From Dinoroseobacter sp049800775 (GTDB lineage: Bacteria > Pseudomonadota > Alphaproteobacteria > Rhodobacterales > Rhodobacteraceae), in NCBI RefSeq assembly GCF_049800775.1, contig NZ_JBNAFR010000001.1:682001-746000 (forward strand): a stretch of DNA of 64,000 nt, in the 5' to 3' direction. Shown here piece after piece: positions 15,913-23,524 of this stretch; positions within the stretch are counted from its first letter, which is position 1; every line of letters begins with the position of its first letter. The translations under genes were made by a program, and so were the position numbers. The notes below the pieces were generated by a model. It did not search any database and was not told the origin of the DNA. It saw nothing but the letters and a program-made list of their open reading frames with translations.

Positions 15913-16066
15913 CCCCCCCCCCCCCCAGAAACGACCACACCAAGGCCACCGAAGACCGTATCAAAAAAGGTTCCGGCCCNNNNNNNNNNTCTCTTTTTTT
16001 TTCTTTTCCCCTTCTCCCGGGGGGGGGGGGCGCCGGGGCGGGGGCCCCCCCCCCCCAGGACCCCGC
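15901..16066. other. assembly gap (10 N at 15980-15989) with unreliable flanks
   Basis: Ten N stand at 15980-15989. The flanks contain long homopolymers: poly-C near 15903-15925, poly-T near 15992-16001, poly-G near 16021-16030 and poly-C near 16047-16059. Such runs are unlike anything else in the window and look like low-quality read ends. Frames through this region should be ignored; sequence of unknown length is missing just before lpdA. Confidence 0.9.
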
Positions 16067-16089
16067 CCGCCCCATGAAAGGACCTCTCC

Positions 16090-17481
16090 ATGGCAAGCTA
16101 TGACGTTATCATCATCGGTTCCGGCCCTGGCGGCTATGTCTGCGCCATCCGTTGCGCGCAGCTCGGCCTGAAAACCGCCTGCGTCGAAGGGCGCGAAACT
16201 CTGGGGGGTACCTGCCTGAATGTGGGCTGCATCCCGTCCAAGGCGCTGCTCCATGCCTCCCACCAGCTGCACGAGGCAGAGCATAACTTTGCCAAGATGG
16301 GCCTCAAGGTCGCGCCCAAGGTCGACTGGAAACAGATGCTCACCTACAAGGACGATGTGATCGGCCAGAACACCAAGGGCGTCGAATTCCTGTTCAAGAA
16401 GAACAAGATCGACTGGCTCAAGGGCTGGGGCTCGATCCCCGAGGCTGGCAAGGTCAAGGTCGGCGACGAGGTCCATGAGGCCAAGCACATCATCATCGCC
16501 TCGGGCTCCGAGGCGGCCTCGATCCCGGGCGCCGAGGTGACCATCGACGAGAAGGTCGTCGTGACCTCCACCGGTGCGCTTGAACTGGGCAAGATCCCCA
16601 AGCGGATGGTCGTTGTCGGCGGCGGCGTGATCGGGCTGGAGCTCGGATCCGTCTATGCGCGCCTCGGCACCGAAGTGTCGGTCATCGAGTTCATGGATGG
16701 CATCACCCCGGGTCAGGACATGGAAGTGGCGCGCCAGTTCCAGAAGATCCTGACCAAGCAGGGGCTGAAATTCATCCTCGGCGCTGCCGTGCAGAAAGTG
16801 GCGGCCACCAAGACCAAGGCGACCGTCACCTACAAGATGCGCAAGGATGACAGCGAGGAGAGCCTCGAGGCCGATGTGGTGCTCGTCTCCACAGGTCGCA
16901 AGCCCTTTACAGAGGGGCTGGGCCTCGACGCGCTCGGCGTGCAGATGACCGATCGCGGCCAGATCGCCACCGATGGCAGCTACCGCACCAGCGTGGCCGG
17001 CATCTATGCGATCGGCGATGTGATCGATGGCCCGATGCTCGCGCACAAGGCCGAGGATGAAGGCATGGCCGTCGCCGAGATGATCGCCGGTCAGCACCCC
17101 CACGTGAACTATGATGTCATCCCGGGCGTGATCTACACCCATCCCGAGGTCGGCAGCGTCGGCAAGACCGAAGAGCAGCTCAAAGCCGAGGGCGTAGAGT
17201 ACAAGGTCGGCAAGTTTTCCTTCATGGGGAACGGGCGGGCCAAGGCGAATTTCGCCGCCGAGGGCTTCGTGAAGCTGCTGGCGGATGCCAAGACGGATCG
17301 GATCCTCGGGGCCCATGTGATCGGTCCCATGGCAGGCGATCTGATCCACGAGGTTTGCGTGGCCATGGAATTTGGGGCCGCGGCCGAGGATTTGGCCCGG
17401 ACCTGCCACGCGCATCCGACCTATTCCGAGGCCATGCGCGAGGCCGCCCTTGCCTGTGGCGACGGGGCGATCCACGCCTGA
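16090..17481 (+). CDS. lpdA: dihydrolipoamide dehydrogenase (E3)
   Basis: FAD enzyme that reoxidises the dihydrolipoyl groups of E2 and reduces NAD+. The protein has 463 residues, normal length. Features: FAD-binding GSGPGGYVCA (10-19), redox disulfide GGTCLNVGC with C42 and C47, NAD-binding GGGVIGLELGS, AIGDVI, and C-terminal CHAHPTYSEAMREAA with the His-Glu pair. Its position after sucB indicates that it serves the 2-oxoglutarate dehydrogenase complex. It may also serve other lipoyl complexes if no second lpd gene exists. Its own promoter would fall in the damaged region upstream. Confidence 0.96.
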   Translation: MASYDVIIIGSGPGGYVCAIRCAQLGLKTACVEGRETLGGTCLNVGCIPSKALLHASHQLHEAEHNFAKMGLKVAPKVDWKQMLTYKDDVIGQNTKGVEFLFKKNKIDWLKGWGSIPEAGKVKVGDEVHEAKHIIIASGSEAASIPGAEVTIDEKVVVTSTGALELGKIPKRMVVVGGGVIGLELGSVYARLGTEVSVIEFMDGITPGQDMEVARQFQKILTKQGLKFILGAAVQKVAATKTKATVTYKMRKDDSEESLEADVVLVSTGRKPFTEGLGLDALGVQMTDRGQIATDGSYRTSVAGIYAIGDVIDGPMLAHKAEDEGMAVAEMIAGQHPHVNYDVIPGVIYTHPEVGSVGKTEEQLKAEGVEYKVGKFSFMGNGRAKANFAAEGFVKLLADAKTDRILGAHVIGPMAGDLIHEVCVAMEFGAAAEDLARTCHAHPTYSEAMREAALACGDGAIHA

Positions 17482-17505
17482 GCGACGCGCAAACCGACCA
17501 AAGAC

Positions 17506-17533
17506 AAAGCCCCGCGCCATGGCGCGGGGCTTT
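17506..17533. terminator. bidirectional terminator between lpdA and gabD
   Basis: Perfect 13-pair inverted repeat, AAAGCCCCGCGCC and its complement, around an AT centre. Because A and T runs border it on either side, it can act in both directions for these convergent genes. Confidence 0.85.
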
Positions 17534-17542
17534 GGATTTCTG

Positions 17543-17563
17543 GCCTCCGGCGGGGATATTTCC
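17543..17563. repeat. short intergenic repeat GCCTCCGGCGGGGATATTT
   Basis: This motif is familiar as a frequent intergenic sequence in Rhodobacteraceae genomes. Only one copy is seen in this window, so its repeat nature rests on general knowledge, not on the window. Confidence 0.4.
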
Positions 17564-17582
17564 GGACTTAAGTCAGACCGGC

Positions 17583-19061
17583 TCAAACCGACAGGCAGAT
17601 ATACTTCATCTCGAGATACTCCTCGATCCCATGATGGGAGCCTTCGCGCCCCAGACCAGATTGCTTGATCCCACCAAAGGGCGCGCTCTCGGTCGAGATG
17701 ATGCCCGTGTTCACGCCGACAATGCCGTATTCCAGTGCTTCGGACACCCGGGTGATCCGACCAACATCGCGGGCGTAGAAATAGCCTGCGAGGCCGAAGA
17801 TCGTGTCATTGGCCATGGCGATGGCCTCCGCATCGGTCTCGAACCGGAAAAGCGGGGCGACCGGGCCAAAGGTCTCTTCCTGCGCGACCTTCATCTCCTG
17901 GGTGACCCCGGTGACCACGGTCGGCGTGAAGAATGTGCCGCCCAGCGGGTGCGGCTCGCCTCCGGTGATCACGTCACCACCCTTGGCACGCAGATCGTCC
18001 AGATGGTCCTGCACCTTTTCCACAGCGGGCATGTTGATGAGCGGGCCGATGGTCACCCCTTCCTCAAAGCCATCCCCGACCTGCAGCGCCTCGACCGCCT
18101 TGGCGAGTTTCTCGGCGAAGGCGTCATAGACCCCGTCCTGGACATAGATCCGGTTCGCGCAGACGCAGGTCTGCCCCGCATTGCGGAACTTGCAGGCCAT
18201 GGCGCCCACCACCGCCGCATCCAGATCCGCGTCATCAAACACGATGAACGGCGCGTTGCCGCCCAACTCCATGGAGCATTTCTTGACCTGATCCGCCGCC
18301 TGCGCGAGCAGGATCCGCCCGACCTGGGTCGAGCCGGTGAAGGTCAGCTTGCGCACCGTATGGTTCTCGCAGAATTCCTTGCCGATGGCGGCGGAATCGT
18401 TGCTCGGCACCACCGCAAAGAGCCCTGCCGGGATGCCCGCGCGCTCTGCTAGCACCGCGAGTGCCAGCGCCGAGAGCGGCGTGTCCTCGGCGGGCTTCGA
18501 AATGAACGCACAGCCCGCCGCCAGCGCGGGGGCGGCCTTGCGGGTGATCATCGCCACGGGGAAATTCCAGGGCGTAATGGCACCCACCACCCCTACGGGC
18601 TGCTTGATCACCTGGATCCGCGCATCGGGCAGATGGGCCGGGATGGTCTCACCATAGATCCGCTTGGCCTCTTCAGCGAACCACTCGACAAAGGAGGCGC
18701 CATAGCCGATCTCGCCCTTGGCCTCGGCCAGGGGCTTGCCCATCTCGGCTGTCAGGATCCGCGCCAGATCCTCGGTGTTCTCGGTGATCAGGTCGAACCA
18801 GCGGCGCAGCACGTTGGCGCGGTCCTTGGCGGTGCGCGCGGCCCAAGCCTTTTGCACCGCATCCGCGGCGACGATGGCACGGGCGGTCTCGGCGCGGCCG
18901 AGATCAGCCACCTCGGCGATCAGATCGCCCCGGGCCGGGTTGCGCACGGGGAATGTCGCGCCATTGTCGGCCTCGATCCAGTCGCCGCCAATATAGGCGC
19001 GCGTTTCCAGCAATGTCGCATCGCTGAGCTGCCCGCGCAGATCAGTCACGGTATCAAGCAT
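17583..19061 (-). CDS. gabD: NAD(P)-dependent succinate-semialdehyde dehydrogenase
   Basis: Aldehyde dehydrogenase of 492 residues, best matching the GabD type that oxidises succinate semialdehyde to succinate. Features: N-terminal AYIGGDWIEADNGATFPVRNP, cofactor region TPWNFPVAMITRKAAPALAAG, FTGSTQVGR, general base in MELGGNAPF, and catalytic cysteine in GQTCVCANR. C-terminal GGIKQSGLGREGSHHGIEEY and YICLS are typical of GabD. I chose the ATG at 19061 (GGAGGG upstream); the open frame continues further but would overlap the divergent hydrolase gene. No gabT lies nearby. A product of this reaction feeds the succinate dehydrogenase encoded in the same window. Confidence 0.9.
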   Translation of the reverse strand: MLDTVTDLRGQLSDATLLETRAYIGGDWIEADNGATFPVRNPARGDLIAEVADLGRAETARAIVAADAVQKAWAARTAKDRANVLRRWFDLITENTEDLARILTAEMGKPLAEAKGEIGYGASFVEWFAEEAKRIYGETIPAHLPDARIQVIKQPVGVVGAITPWNFPVAMITRKAAPALAAGCAFISKPAEDTPLSALALAVLAERAGIPAGLFAVVPSNDSAAIGKEFCENHTVRKLTFTGSTQVGRILLAQAADQVKKCSMELGGNAPFIVFDDADLDAAVVGAMACKFRNAGQTCVCANRIYVQDGVYDAFAEKLAKAVEALQVGDGFEEGVTIGPLINMPAVEKVQDHLDDLRAKGGDVITGGEPHPLGGTFFTPTVVTGVTQEMKVAQEETFGPVAPLFRFETDAEAIAMANDTIFGLAGYFYARDVGRITRVSEALEYGIVGVNTGIISTESAPFGGIKQSGLGREGSHHGIEEYLEMKYICLSV

Positions 19062-19142
19062 TCTGGACCCTCCCTCGTCACTTGTGCCAGACCAAGAGCT
19101 AGCCGCGCGACGCGGTAAGGACAAGAGCGAGGAGCAGAGCCG

Positions 19143-19916
19143 ATGGATTGGAACGCCGCTTATGACAATGCCGGGTTCATCCCCGAGGCCGCCGGCTATC
19201 TGACCCGCTGGCCGGCGGAGGCGGCGGCGTTTCGGGAGACGGCGCAAGCGCGGCTCGACATCCCCTATGGCGATGAGCCGCGCGAGGCGTTCGACCTTTT
19301 CCTGCCCGAGGGGGCGCCCGAGGGGCTCGTGGTGTTCGTCCATGGCGGCTACTGGCGGCGGTTTGACCGGACGGACTGGTCGCATTTCGCCGCCGGCTCC
19401 CTCGCGCGGGGTTGGGCCGTGGCCATGCCGAGCTATCCGCTCTGCCCCGAGGTGACGATCCCCGAGATCACGGAGTGCACACGGCGCGCGATCGAGGCTG
19501 CAGCGGCCGAGGTTCCGGGGCCGATCCGCCTCACCGGGCATTCGGCGGGCGGGCATCTGGTCGCGCGCATGCCTGCCGCGGGCCTTGCGCCCGAGGTGCT
19601 GGCGCGGGTCGCGCGGATCCTGCCGATCTCGCCAGTGAGCGATCTGCGGCCTTTGCTGAAGATCGATCTGGTCGAGACCCTGCGGCTGACACAGGAGAGC
19701 GCCGCAGCCGAGAGCCCGCGCCTCGCGCCCGCGCCGGGCATCCCCGTGGATGTCTGGGTCGGGGCCGAGGAGCGCCCGGTGTTTCTCGATCAGGCGCGCT
19801 GGTTGGCCGAGGCCTGGAGCGCGCGCCATCACGTCGCCACGGGTCGGCACCATTTCGACGTGATCGATGATCTGCGCGCGCCGGACAGCCCCCTCATGGC
19901 CGCGCTATTCGCCTAG
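19143..19916 (+). CDS. alpha/beta hydrolase, kynurenine formamidase-like
   Basis: Alpha/beta-hydrolase of 257 residues. HGGYW (67-71) forms the oxyanion region, GHSAGG (132-137) holds nucleophile S134, and H236/H237 in GRHHFDVID supply the histidine; the acid is probably near D204-E210. HGGxW together with SPVSDLRPL is typical of kynurenine formamidases (N-formylkynurenine to kynurenine) and related esterases. No other kynurenine-pathway gene lies nearby, so the substrate is not certain. It is divergent from gabD with 81 bp between, and its TAG stop overlaps the stop of the convergent P1 peptidase gene through a shared CTAG. Confidence 0.75.
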   Translation: MDWNAAYDNAGFIPEAAGYLTRWPAEAAAFRETAQARLDIPYGDEPREAFDLFLPEGAPEGLVVFVHGGYWRRFDRTDWSHFAAGSLARGWAVAMPSYPLCPEVTIPEITECTRRAIEAAAAEVPGPIRLTGHSAGGHLVARMPAAGLAPEVLARVARILPISPVSDLRPLLKIDLVETLRLTQESAAAESPRLAPAPGIPVDVWVGAEERPVFLDQARWLAEAWSARHHVATGRHHFDVIDDLRAPDSPLMAALFA

Positions 19917-20899
19917 TCGCTCTGCTCGATCCAGCAGGGCAGCACATCCTCGGGCGCTGGTCGCGCCGCATGAACGCCCCGGGCAATGGCGCGCGCCAGA
20001 CAGAGCGAGGCTGCGTGCCCCAGAAGCAACGGGTCGGACATCCGTGTGCCCAGCGAGGCCGCGAAGACCAGATCCCCGTCCATTGGCGTGTGCGAGGGCA
20101 CAAGCGCACGGGCCATCCCGTCATGGGCCGCCACCGCCATGCGCGTCGCCTGGGCCTGGGACAGCGCGGCATCGGTGGCCACGATGGCGATGGTCGTCGC
20201 GGTCCGCGCCACGCCCTTGACCGGCGGCAGGGCGGTCGGATCCGCAGCGCCGGTCCCCAGCCCGCCGAACTCATCCCCGATCTCGAAAGCTGCGGCCCAG
20301 AAATGACGGCTGCCGGGGATCGTCGCTGAGCCCAGCGCGTTCACCGCCACCAGCGCCCCGACCGTCGCCCCATTGGGCAGCACCAGCGAGGCCGACCCGA
20401 GCCCGCCCTTCAGCGTCGCCGTCAGTGCCCCGGTCCCGGCCCCGACGCTGCCCAAGGCAAACTCCGGCGCAGCGGCCTCCAGCGCCTCGCGCCCGAGCCA
20501 GTTATAGGGGTTCATCATCCAGTCCTTGTCGCCGCCATTGAGCAGATCGAACAGGATCGCGGCGGGCACGATCGGCACGCGCTGTCCCCCGACATCGAAC
20601 CCCCGCCCCTTGGCGCGCAGGGCGTCCGCCACGCCCGAGGCCGCATCGAGCCCGAGGGCCGAACCACCGGACAGGACCAGCGCATCCACCTGCTCCACCG
20701 TCTTGTCGGGGGCGAGCAGGTCCGTCTCGCGCGTGCCGGGCGCGCCGCCCATGACATGGACCCCGGCGACGAACGGCGCGGCGGCCGTCACCACCGTGAC
20801 ACCGGATTTCAGCCCGTCATCCTCGGCATTGCCCACCAGAAGTCCCGGAACATCCGTGATCAGGTTGCGCGCGCCCGGGCGCAGGGCCCCCGCACTCAT
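19913..20899 (-). CDS. P1 family peptidase (DmpA-type)
   Basis: Member of peptidase family P1 (DmpA aminopeptidase/BapA beta-peptidyl aminopeptidase), 328 residues. These N-terminal-nucleophile enzymes are made as one chain that cleaves itself before a serine. Family motifs are ITDVPGLLVGNAED, LVLSGGSALGLDAASGV and GSVGAGTGA; the probable self-cleavage and nucleophile region is VAVNALGSATIPG. The gene is the third in an SDR-unknown-P1 operon, with its ATG overlapping the preceding stop (ATGA). Substrate unknown; nylon-oligomer and beta-peptide hydrolases belong to the same family. Confidence 0.85.
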   Translation of the reverse strand: MSAGALRPGARNLITDVPGLLVGNAEDDGLKSGVTVVTAAAPFVAGVHVMGGAPGTRETDLLAPDKTVEQVDALVLSGGSALGLDAASGVADALRAKGRGFDVGGQRVPIVPAAILFDLLNGGDKDWMMNPYNWLGREALEAAAPEFALGSVGAGTGALTATLKGGLGSASLVLPNGATVGALVAVNALGSATIPGSRHFWAAAFEIGDEFGGLGTGAADPTALPPVKGVARTATTIAIVATDAALSQAQATRMAVAAHDGMARALVPSHTPMDGDLVFAASLGTRMSDPLLLGHAASLCLARAIARGVHAARPAPEDVLPCWIEQSD

Positions 20900-21207
20900 G
20901 CCCGCCTCAGGGTGCCTTGGGCAAAGCCCAACGGGGTGAGGCGCGCGCTGCCCGGAAAGACGCCCGCATCGGGCATCAGGAGGACCAGCGTGTCGTCTTC
21001 ATCCAGCGCCACCAGCAATCGCGTCACCGTCTCGGGTGGAAAGAACCCTTCGAGCCGCTTGCGGATCCCGCGATCCTGCAGCACCTCGATCTGGTCGAAA
21101 TCGAGATTGGGCGCCTCGTCGAGCAGATGCGCAAAGACCAGCGGCTGGCTCTCGAAGGTGCCGGCAAACACCGCGATATCCGCGGGCAGGTCCTGCGGCG
21201 CGCTCAT
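20896..21207 (-). CDS. conserved small protein of unknown function
   Basis: Cytosolic-type protein of 103 residues, acidic, without membrane segments or cysteines, for example VALDEDDTLVLLMPDAGVFPG near the C-terminus. Both ends overlap neighbours: its ATG overlaps the SDR stop and its TGA overlaps the P1 peptidase start. This double overlap strongly supports real translation and a shared function with these enzymes. I do not recognise a family. Confidence 0.65.
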   Translation of the reverse strand: MSAPQDLPADIAVFAGTFESQPLVFAHLLDEAPNLDFDQIEVLQDRGIRKRLEGFFPPETVTRLLVALDEDDTLVLLMPDAGVFPGSARLTPLGFAQGTLRRA

Positions 21208-21932
21208 ATGCAGCGCCCGCCATCGACTTCCATGGCGACACCCGTGATCATGCTGGCCTCATCCGAGCAGAGGAAGGCCGCCGCATTGCCCAGATCCTCG
21301 GGCTGCGAGAACCGGCCCAGCGGGATGGTCGACAGGAACTTGGCGCGCATCTCGGGCGTGTCCTCGCCCATGAAAGAGGCCAGCAACGGCGTCTCCCCGG
21401 CCACGGGGTTGAGCGCATTGACCCGGATGCCATGGGGGGCCAGCTCGACCGCCATGGCCTTGGTCGCCGTGATCATCCAGCCCTTGGAGGCGTTGTACCA
21501 GTTCAGGTTCGGACGCGGGCTGACCCCGGCGGTTGAGGCGATGTTGAGGATCGCGCCCGCCCCCCGCGCCTTCATGCCGGGCACGAAATGCCGCGCGGTC
21601 AGGTAGACGGATTTCGCATTCACCGCCAGCACCCGGTCGAACTCGGCTTCGGTCACCTCTTCCATCGGTTTCGGCAGATGGGTGATGCCCGCATTGTTCA
21701 CGAAGATATCCGGCGCGGGATGGGCTGCGGCCAGTGCGGCGACACTGGTCCCATCGGCCACGTCCACCTCGGCAGCGATGCCCCCGAATTCCGCAGCCAC
21801 GTCGCGCGCCGCCTGCAGATTGATATCCGCCACGATCACCGCAGCCCCTTCGGCCGCGAATTTCCGGACGATCCCGGCCCCGAAGCCGGAGCCTCCGCCG
21901 GTGACGATTGCGGTTTTTTCGGCCAAACGCAT
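21204..21932 (-). CDS. SDR family oxidoreductase
   Basis: Short-chain dehydrogenase/reductase of 242 residues of the classical type. TGGGSGFG near residues 11-18 binds the cofactor and an acidic residue at ADIN suggests NAD preference. NNAG and the catalytic Ser-Tyr-Lys set (ASTAGV, YNASK) are present, and the C-terminus is GVAMEVDGGRCI. The start at 21932 follows GGGAGG. It is the first gene in an operon with an unknown protein and a P1 peptidase, all with four-base overlaps. The substrate cannot be told from sequence; annotation as 3-oxoacyl-ACP reductase would be only a family-level guess. Confidence 0.85.
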   Translation of the reverse strand: MRLAEKTAIVTGGGSGFGAGIVRKFAAEGAAVIVADINLQAARDVAAEFGGIAAEVDVADGTSVAALAAAHPAPDIFVNNAGITHLPKPMEEVTEAEFDRVLAVNAKSVYLTARHFVPGMKARGAGAILNIASTAGVSPRPNLNWYNASKGWMITATKAMAVELAPHGIRVNALNPVAGETPLLASFMGEDTPEMRAKFLSTIPLGRFSQPEDLGNAAAFLCSDEASMITGVAMEVDGGRCI

Positions 21933-21993
21933 AGTGGTCCCTCCCCTTGGGACCAAGGTGCTCAGGAACCCGCGACCGCGCAAGCCGAAACGC

Positions 21994-22021
21994 AAAACGG
22001 GCGCGCAAATGCACGCCCGTT
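21994..22021 (-). terminator. rho-independent terminator after hsp20
   Basis: On the minus strand an eight-pair stem (AACGGGCG with CGCCCGTT, with two more inner pairs) is followed by TTTT, 21 bp after the hsp20 stop. Confidence 0.75.
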
Positions 22022-22041
22022 CGGTGTCGACTGGTCAGCCG

Positions 22042-22506
22042 TCAGGCGGCAACGGTGCCTTCCACGGCCTGCGCCGCGCGGCCGGAGCCGATGGCGATCC
22101 GGCGCGGTTTGAGGGCTTCGGGCACCTCGCGCTTGAGATCGATGTCGAGCATGCCGTTCACGAGGCTCGCCCCGGTCACACGGACATGGTCGGCCAGATG
22201 GAAGCGGCGCTCGAAGGCGCGGGTGGCGATGCCACGGTGGAGATAGCTGCGCTCAGCTTCGTCCTCGGGCTTCTTGGCGGTCACGACGAGGGCGTTCTCG
22301 CGCACCTCGATGCTCAGATCCTCTTCGCCGAAGCCCGCGGCCGCGATCGAGATGCGATAGGCATCCGCGTCGGTCTTTTCGATGTTGAACGGGGGGTAGC
22401 TCGGCTGGTTGCCGGCATCAGTCCGCATGACCCGGTCCACAAGATCGGCGAAGTGGTCAAAGCCGACGGTGGCGCGGTAGAGCGGGGACATATCAATAGA
22501 TCGCAT
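22042..22506 (-). CDS. small heat-shock protein Hsp20/IbpA family
   Basis: ATP-independent chaperone of 154 residues that holds unfolding proteins. The alpha-crystallin domain covers about residues 30-125, including FNIEKTDADAYRISIAAAGF and LVVTAKKPED. The IxI-type tail region RRIAIGSG follows. I chose ATG 22506 because AGGAGG precedes it by 6-7 bp; the ATG at 22512 would leave one base to that site. A sigma-32-type promoter and a hairpin that hides both the ribosome site and the AUG lie upstream, so control is expected at transcription and by RNA temperature sensing. Confidence 0.93.
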   Translation of the reverse strand: MRSIDMSPLYRATVGFDHFADLVDRVMRTDAGNQPSYPPFNIEKTDADAYRISIAAAGFGEEDLSIEVRENALVVTAKKPEDEAERSYLHRGIATRAFERRFHLADHVRVTGASLVNGMLDIDLKREVPEALKPRRIAIGSGRAAQAVEGTVAA

Positions 22507-22531
22507 GGTCATCCTCCTGGAGCGATGTGCG
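22502..22531 (-). promoter_or_regulatory. ROSE-like RNA thermometer hairpin of hsp20
   Basis: On the mRNA strand, AUC-G-CUC pairs with GAG-GAU around loop CAG, leaving one bulged G. This gives UCGCUCC opposite the ribosome site GGAGGA, the core of alphaproteobacterial ROSE elements (UYGCU with a bulged G). A second stem, CGCA with UGCG, then pairs across the start codon. The leader from the predicted start site near 22594 contains further hairpin-forming segments, as ROSE leaders do. Confidence 0.65.
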
Positions 22532-22600
22532 TGGTTCAGGCCCCCCATCCGGGGCGACCCTGGTTGAAATACCGGACCCGTTTGGCGTCCGATGACATTG

Positions 22601-22629
22601 ATCTGGGGATGTGGATTTGGGCTTTCAAG
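22601..22629 (-). promoter_or_regulatory. sigma-32 (RpoH) type promoter of hsp20
   Basis: On the minus strand CTTGAAA (22623-22629) and CCCCAGAT (22601-22608) are separated by 14 bases, close to the RpoH consensus CTTGAAA-N11-14-CCCCATNT with one mismatch. Predicted start of transcription is about 88 nt upstream of the hsp20 ATG. Confidence 0.7.
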
Positions 22630-22643
22630 AGGGGTGCTGCGCC

Positions 22644-23462
22644 TCAAGGACGCAGAAATTTCGCCCCCGCCCCCTGCATGGCGCGGTCCCGCGTCAGGGT
22701 GCGGACCTTGGGGGCCTCGCGCTTGAAGACCCCGTCGGTCTCGGCCAGATGACCGCGCAGATCCTCGACCGCCGTCTCGACCTTGACCGCCAGGGCCACA
22801 CGCTCCTGCTTGTAGAGCGATTTGGCCGAGATCACCGAAACCACCCGTGGCACCCCATTGAGCCAGGCCAGCACCGGTGCTCCGGAGGAGCCGAAATCCA
22901 CATCGCAGGACAGGACCTGCACCGTATCCTCGCGCTCCAGCACACGGCAGGACGACTGCAGCGAGGGCACCTCCTCCCGGTCGCGGGCATAGGAGACCAG
23001 CGCCACCTCGTTGAGCCAGCGCGGGGTCTGGTCCACCACCAGCGGCGTGATGTTGGACTGCCGGATCGGCTGGGCCAGTTCCAGGATCGCCAGATCCGTG
23101 GCCACCCGGTGCAGGGTATCCGGCTCGCCGAAGATGTAATCGGGATGCACCGCCGCGCGGCGGATGCTGCGATAGGCCGCCGCCCGACCATTGCGTAGCC
23201 CGGGCTTGAAGGTGATGTCCTGCGCCCGCACCCGCTCACCGCTCTGCTTGTCATAGAGGCAATGGGCCGCCGTCAGCACGAGATCCATGCTCACCAGCGT
23301 GCCGGTGCAAAACCCCGTCCCGCCGATATCGAGCCGCCCGACCGCCTGATAGGCGCGCACGGCATCCGCCGTCTCCAGCGCCTCGAGCGGTTCGTCGGCC
23401 CGGGCGGTCCCGCCCAGAGCCACCAACAGGGCCAGACCACAGGCCTTCAGAAATGATGCCAC
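22644..23462 (-). CDS. secreted trypsin-like serine protease (S1/V8-like)
   Basis: Predicted exported protease of 272 residues with a signal peptide (KACGLALLVALGGTARA). The catalytic triad is visible: His in LTAAHC, Asp in TDLAILEL and Ser in DFGSSGAPV. Overall it resembles the trypsin/glutamyl-endopeptidase group found alone in many Rhodobacteraceae. The chosen start is a GTG at 23462 with GGAG upstream; no ATG fits as well. A lysine/arginine-rich C-terminal tail is present. The hsp20 promoter lies immediately after its stop codon. Target proteins unknown; a role in envelope quality control or nutrition is possible. Confidence 0.8.
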   Translation of the reverse strand: MASFLKACGLALLVALGGTARADEPLEALETADAVRAYQAVGRLDIGGTGFCTGTLVSMDLVLTAAHCLYDKQSGERVRAQDITFKPGLRNGRAAAYRSIRRAAVHPDYIFGEPDTLHRVATDLAILELAQPIRQSNITPLVVDQTPRWLNEVALVSYARDREEVPSLQSSCRVLEREDTVQVLSCDVDFGSSGAPVLAWLNGVPRVVSVISAKSLYKQERVALAVKVETAVEDLRGHLAETDGVFKREAPKVRTLTRDRAMQGAGAKFLRP

Positions 23463-23524
23463 ACCAAACTCCGTCCTCGACCGACACAGGGTGGGCCCAC
23501 CCTAATGCCGGTTTGGGGCGGAAT

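Noticed and set aside
15846..16171. Open frames through the N run with poly-Pro/poly-Gly products
   Set aside because: They come from homopolymer runs around an assembly gap and contain undefined residues.
19062..19853. N-terminal extension of the gabD frame up to 19853
   Set aside because: It would overlap the divergent formamidase-like gene almost completely; the family N-terminus and GGAGGG site support the ATG at 19061.
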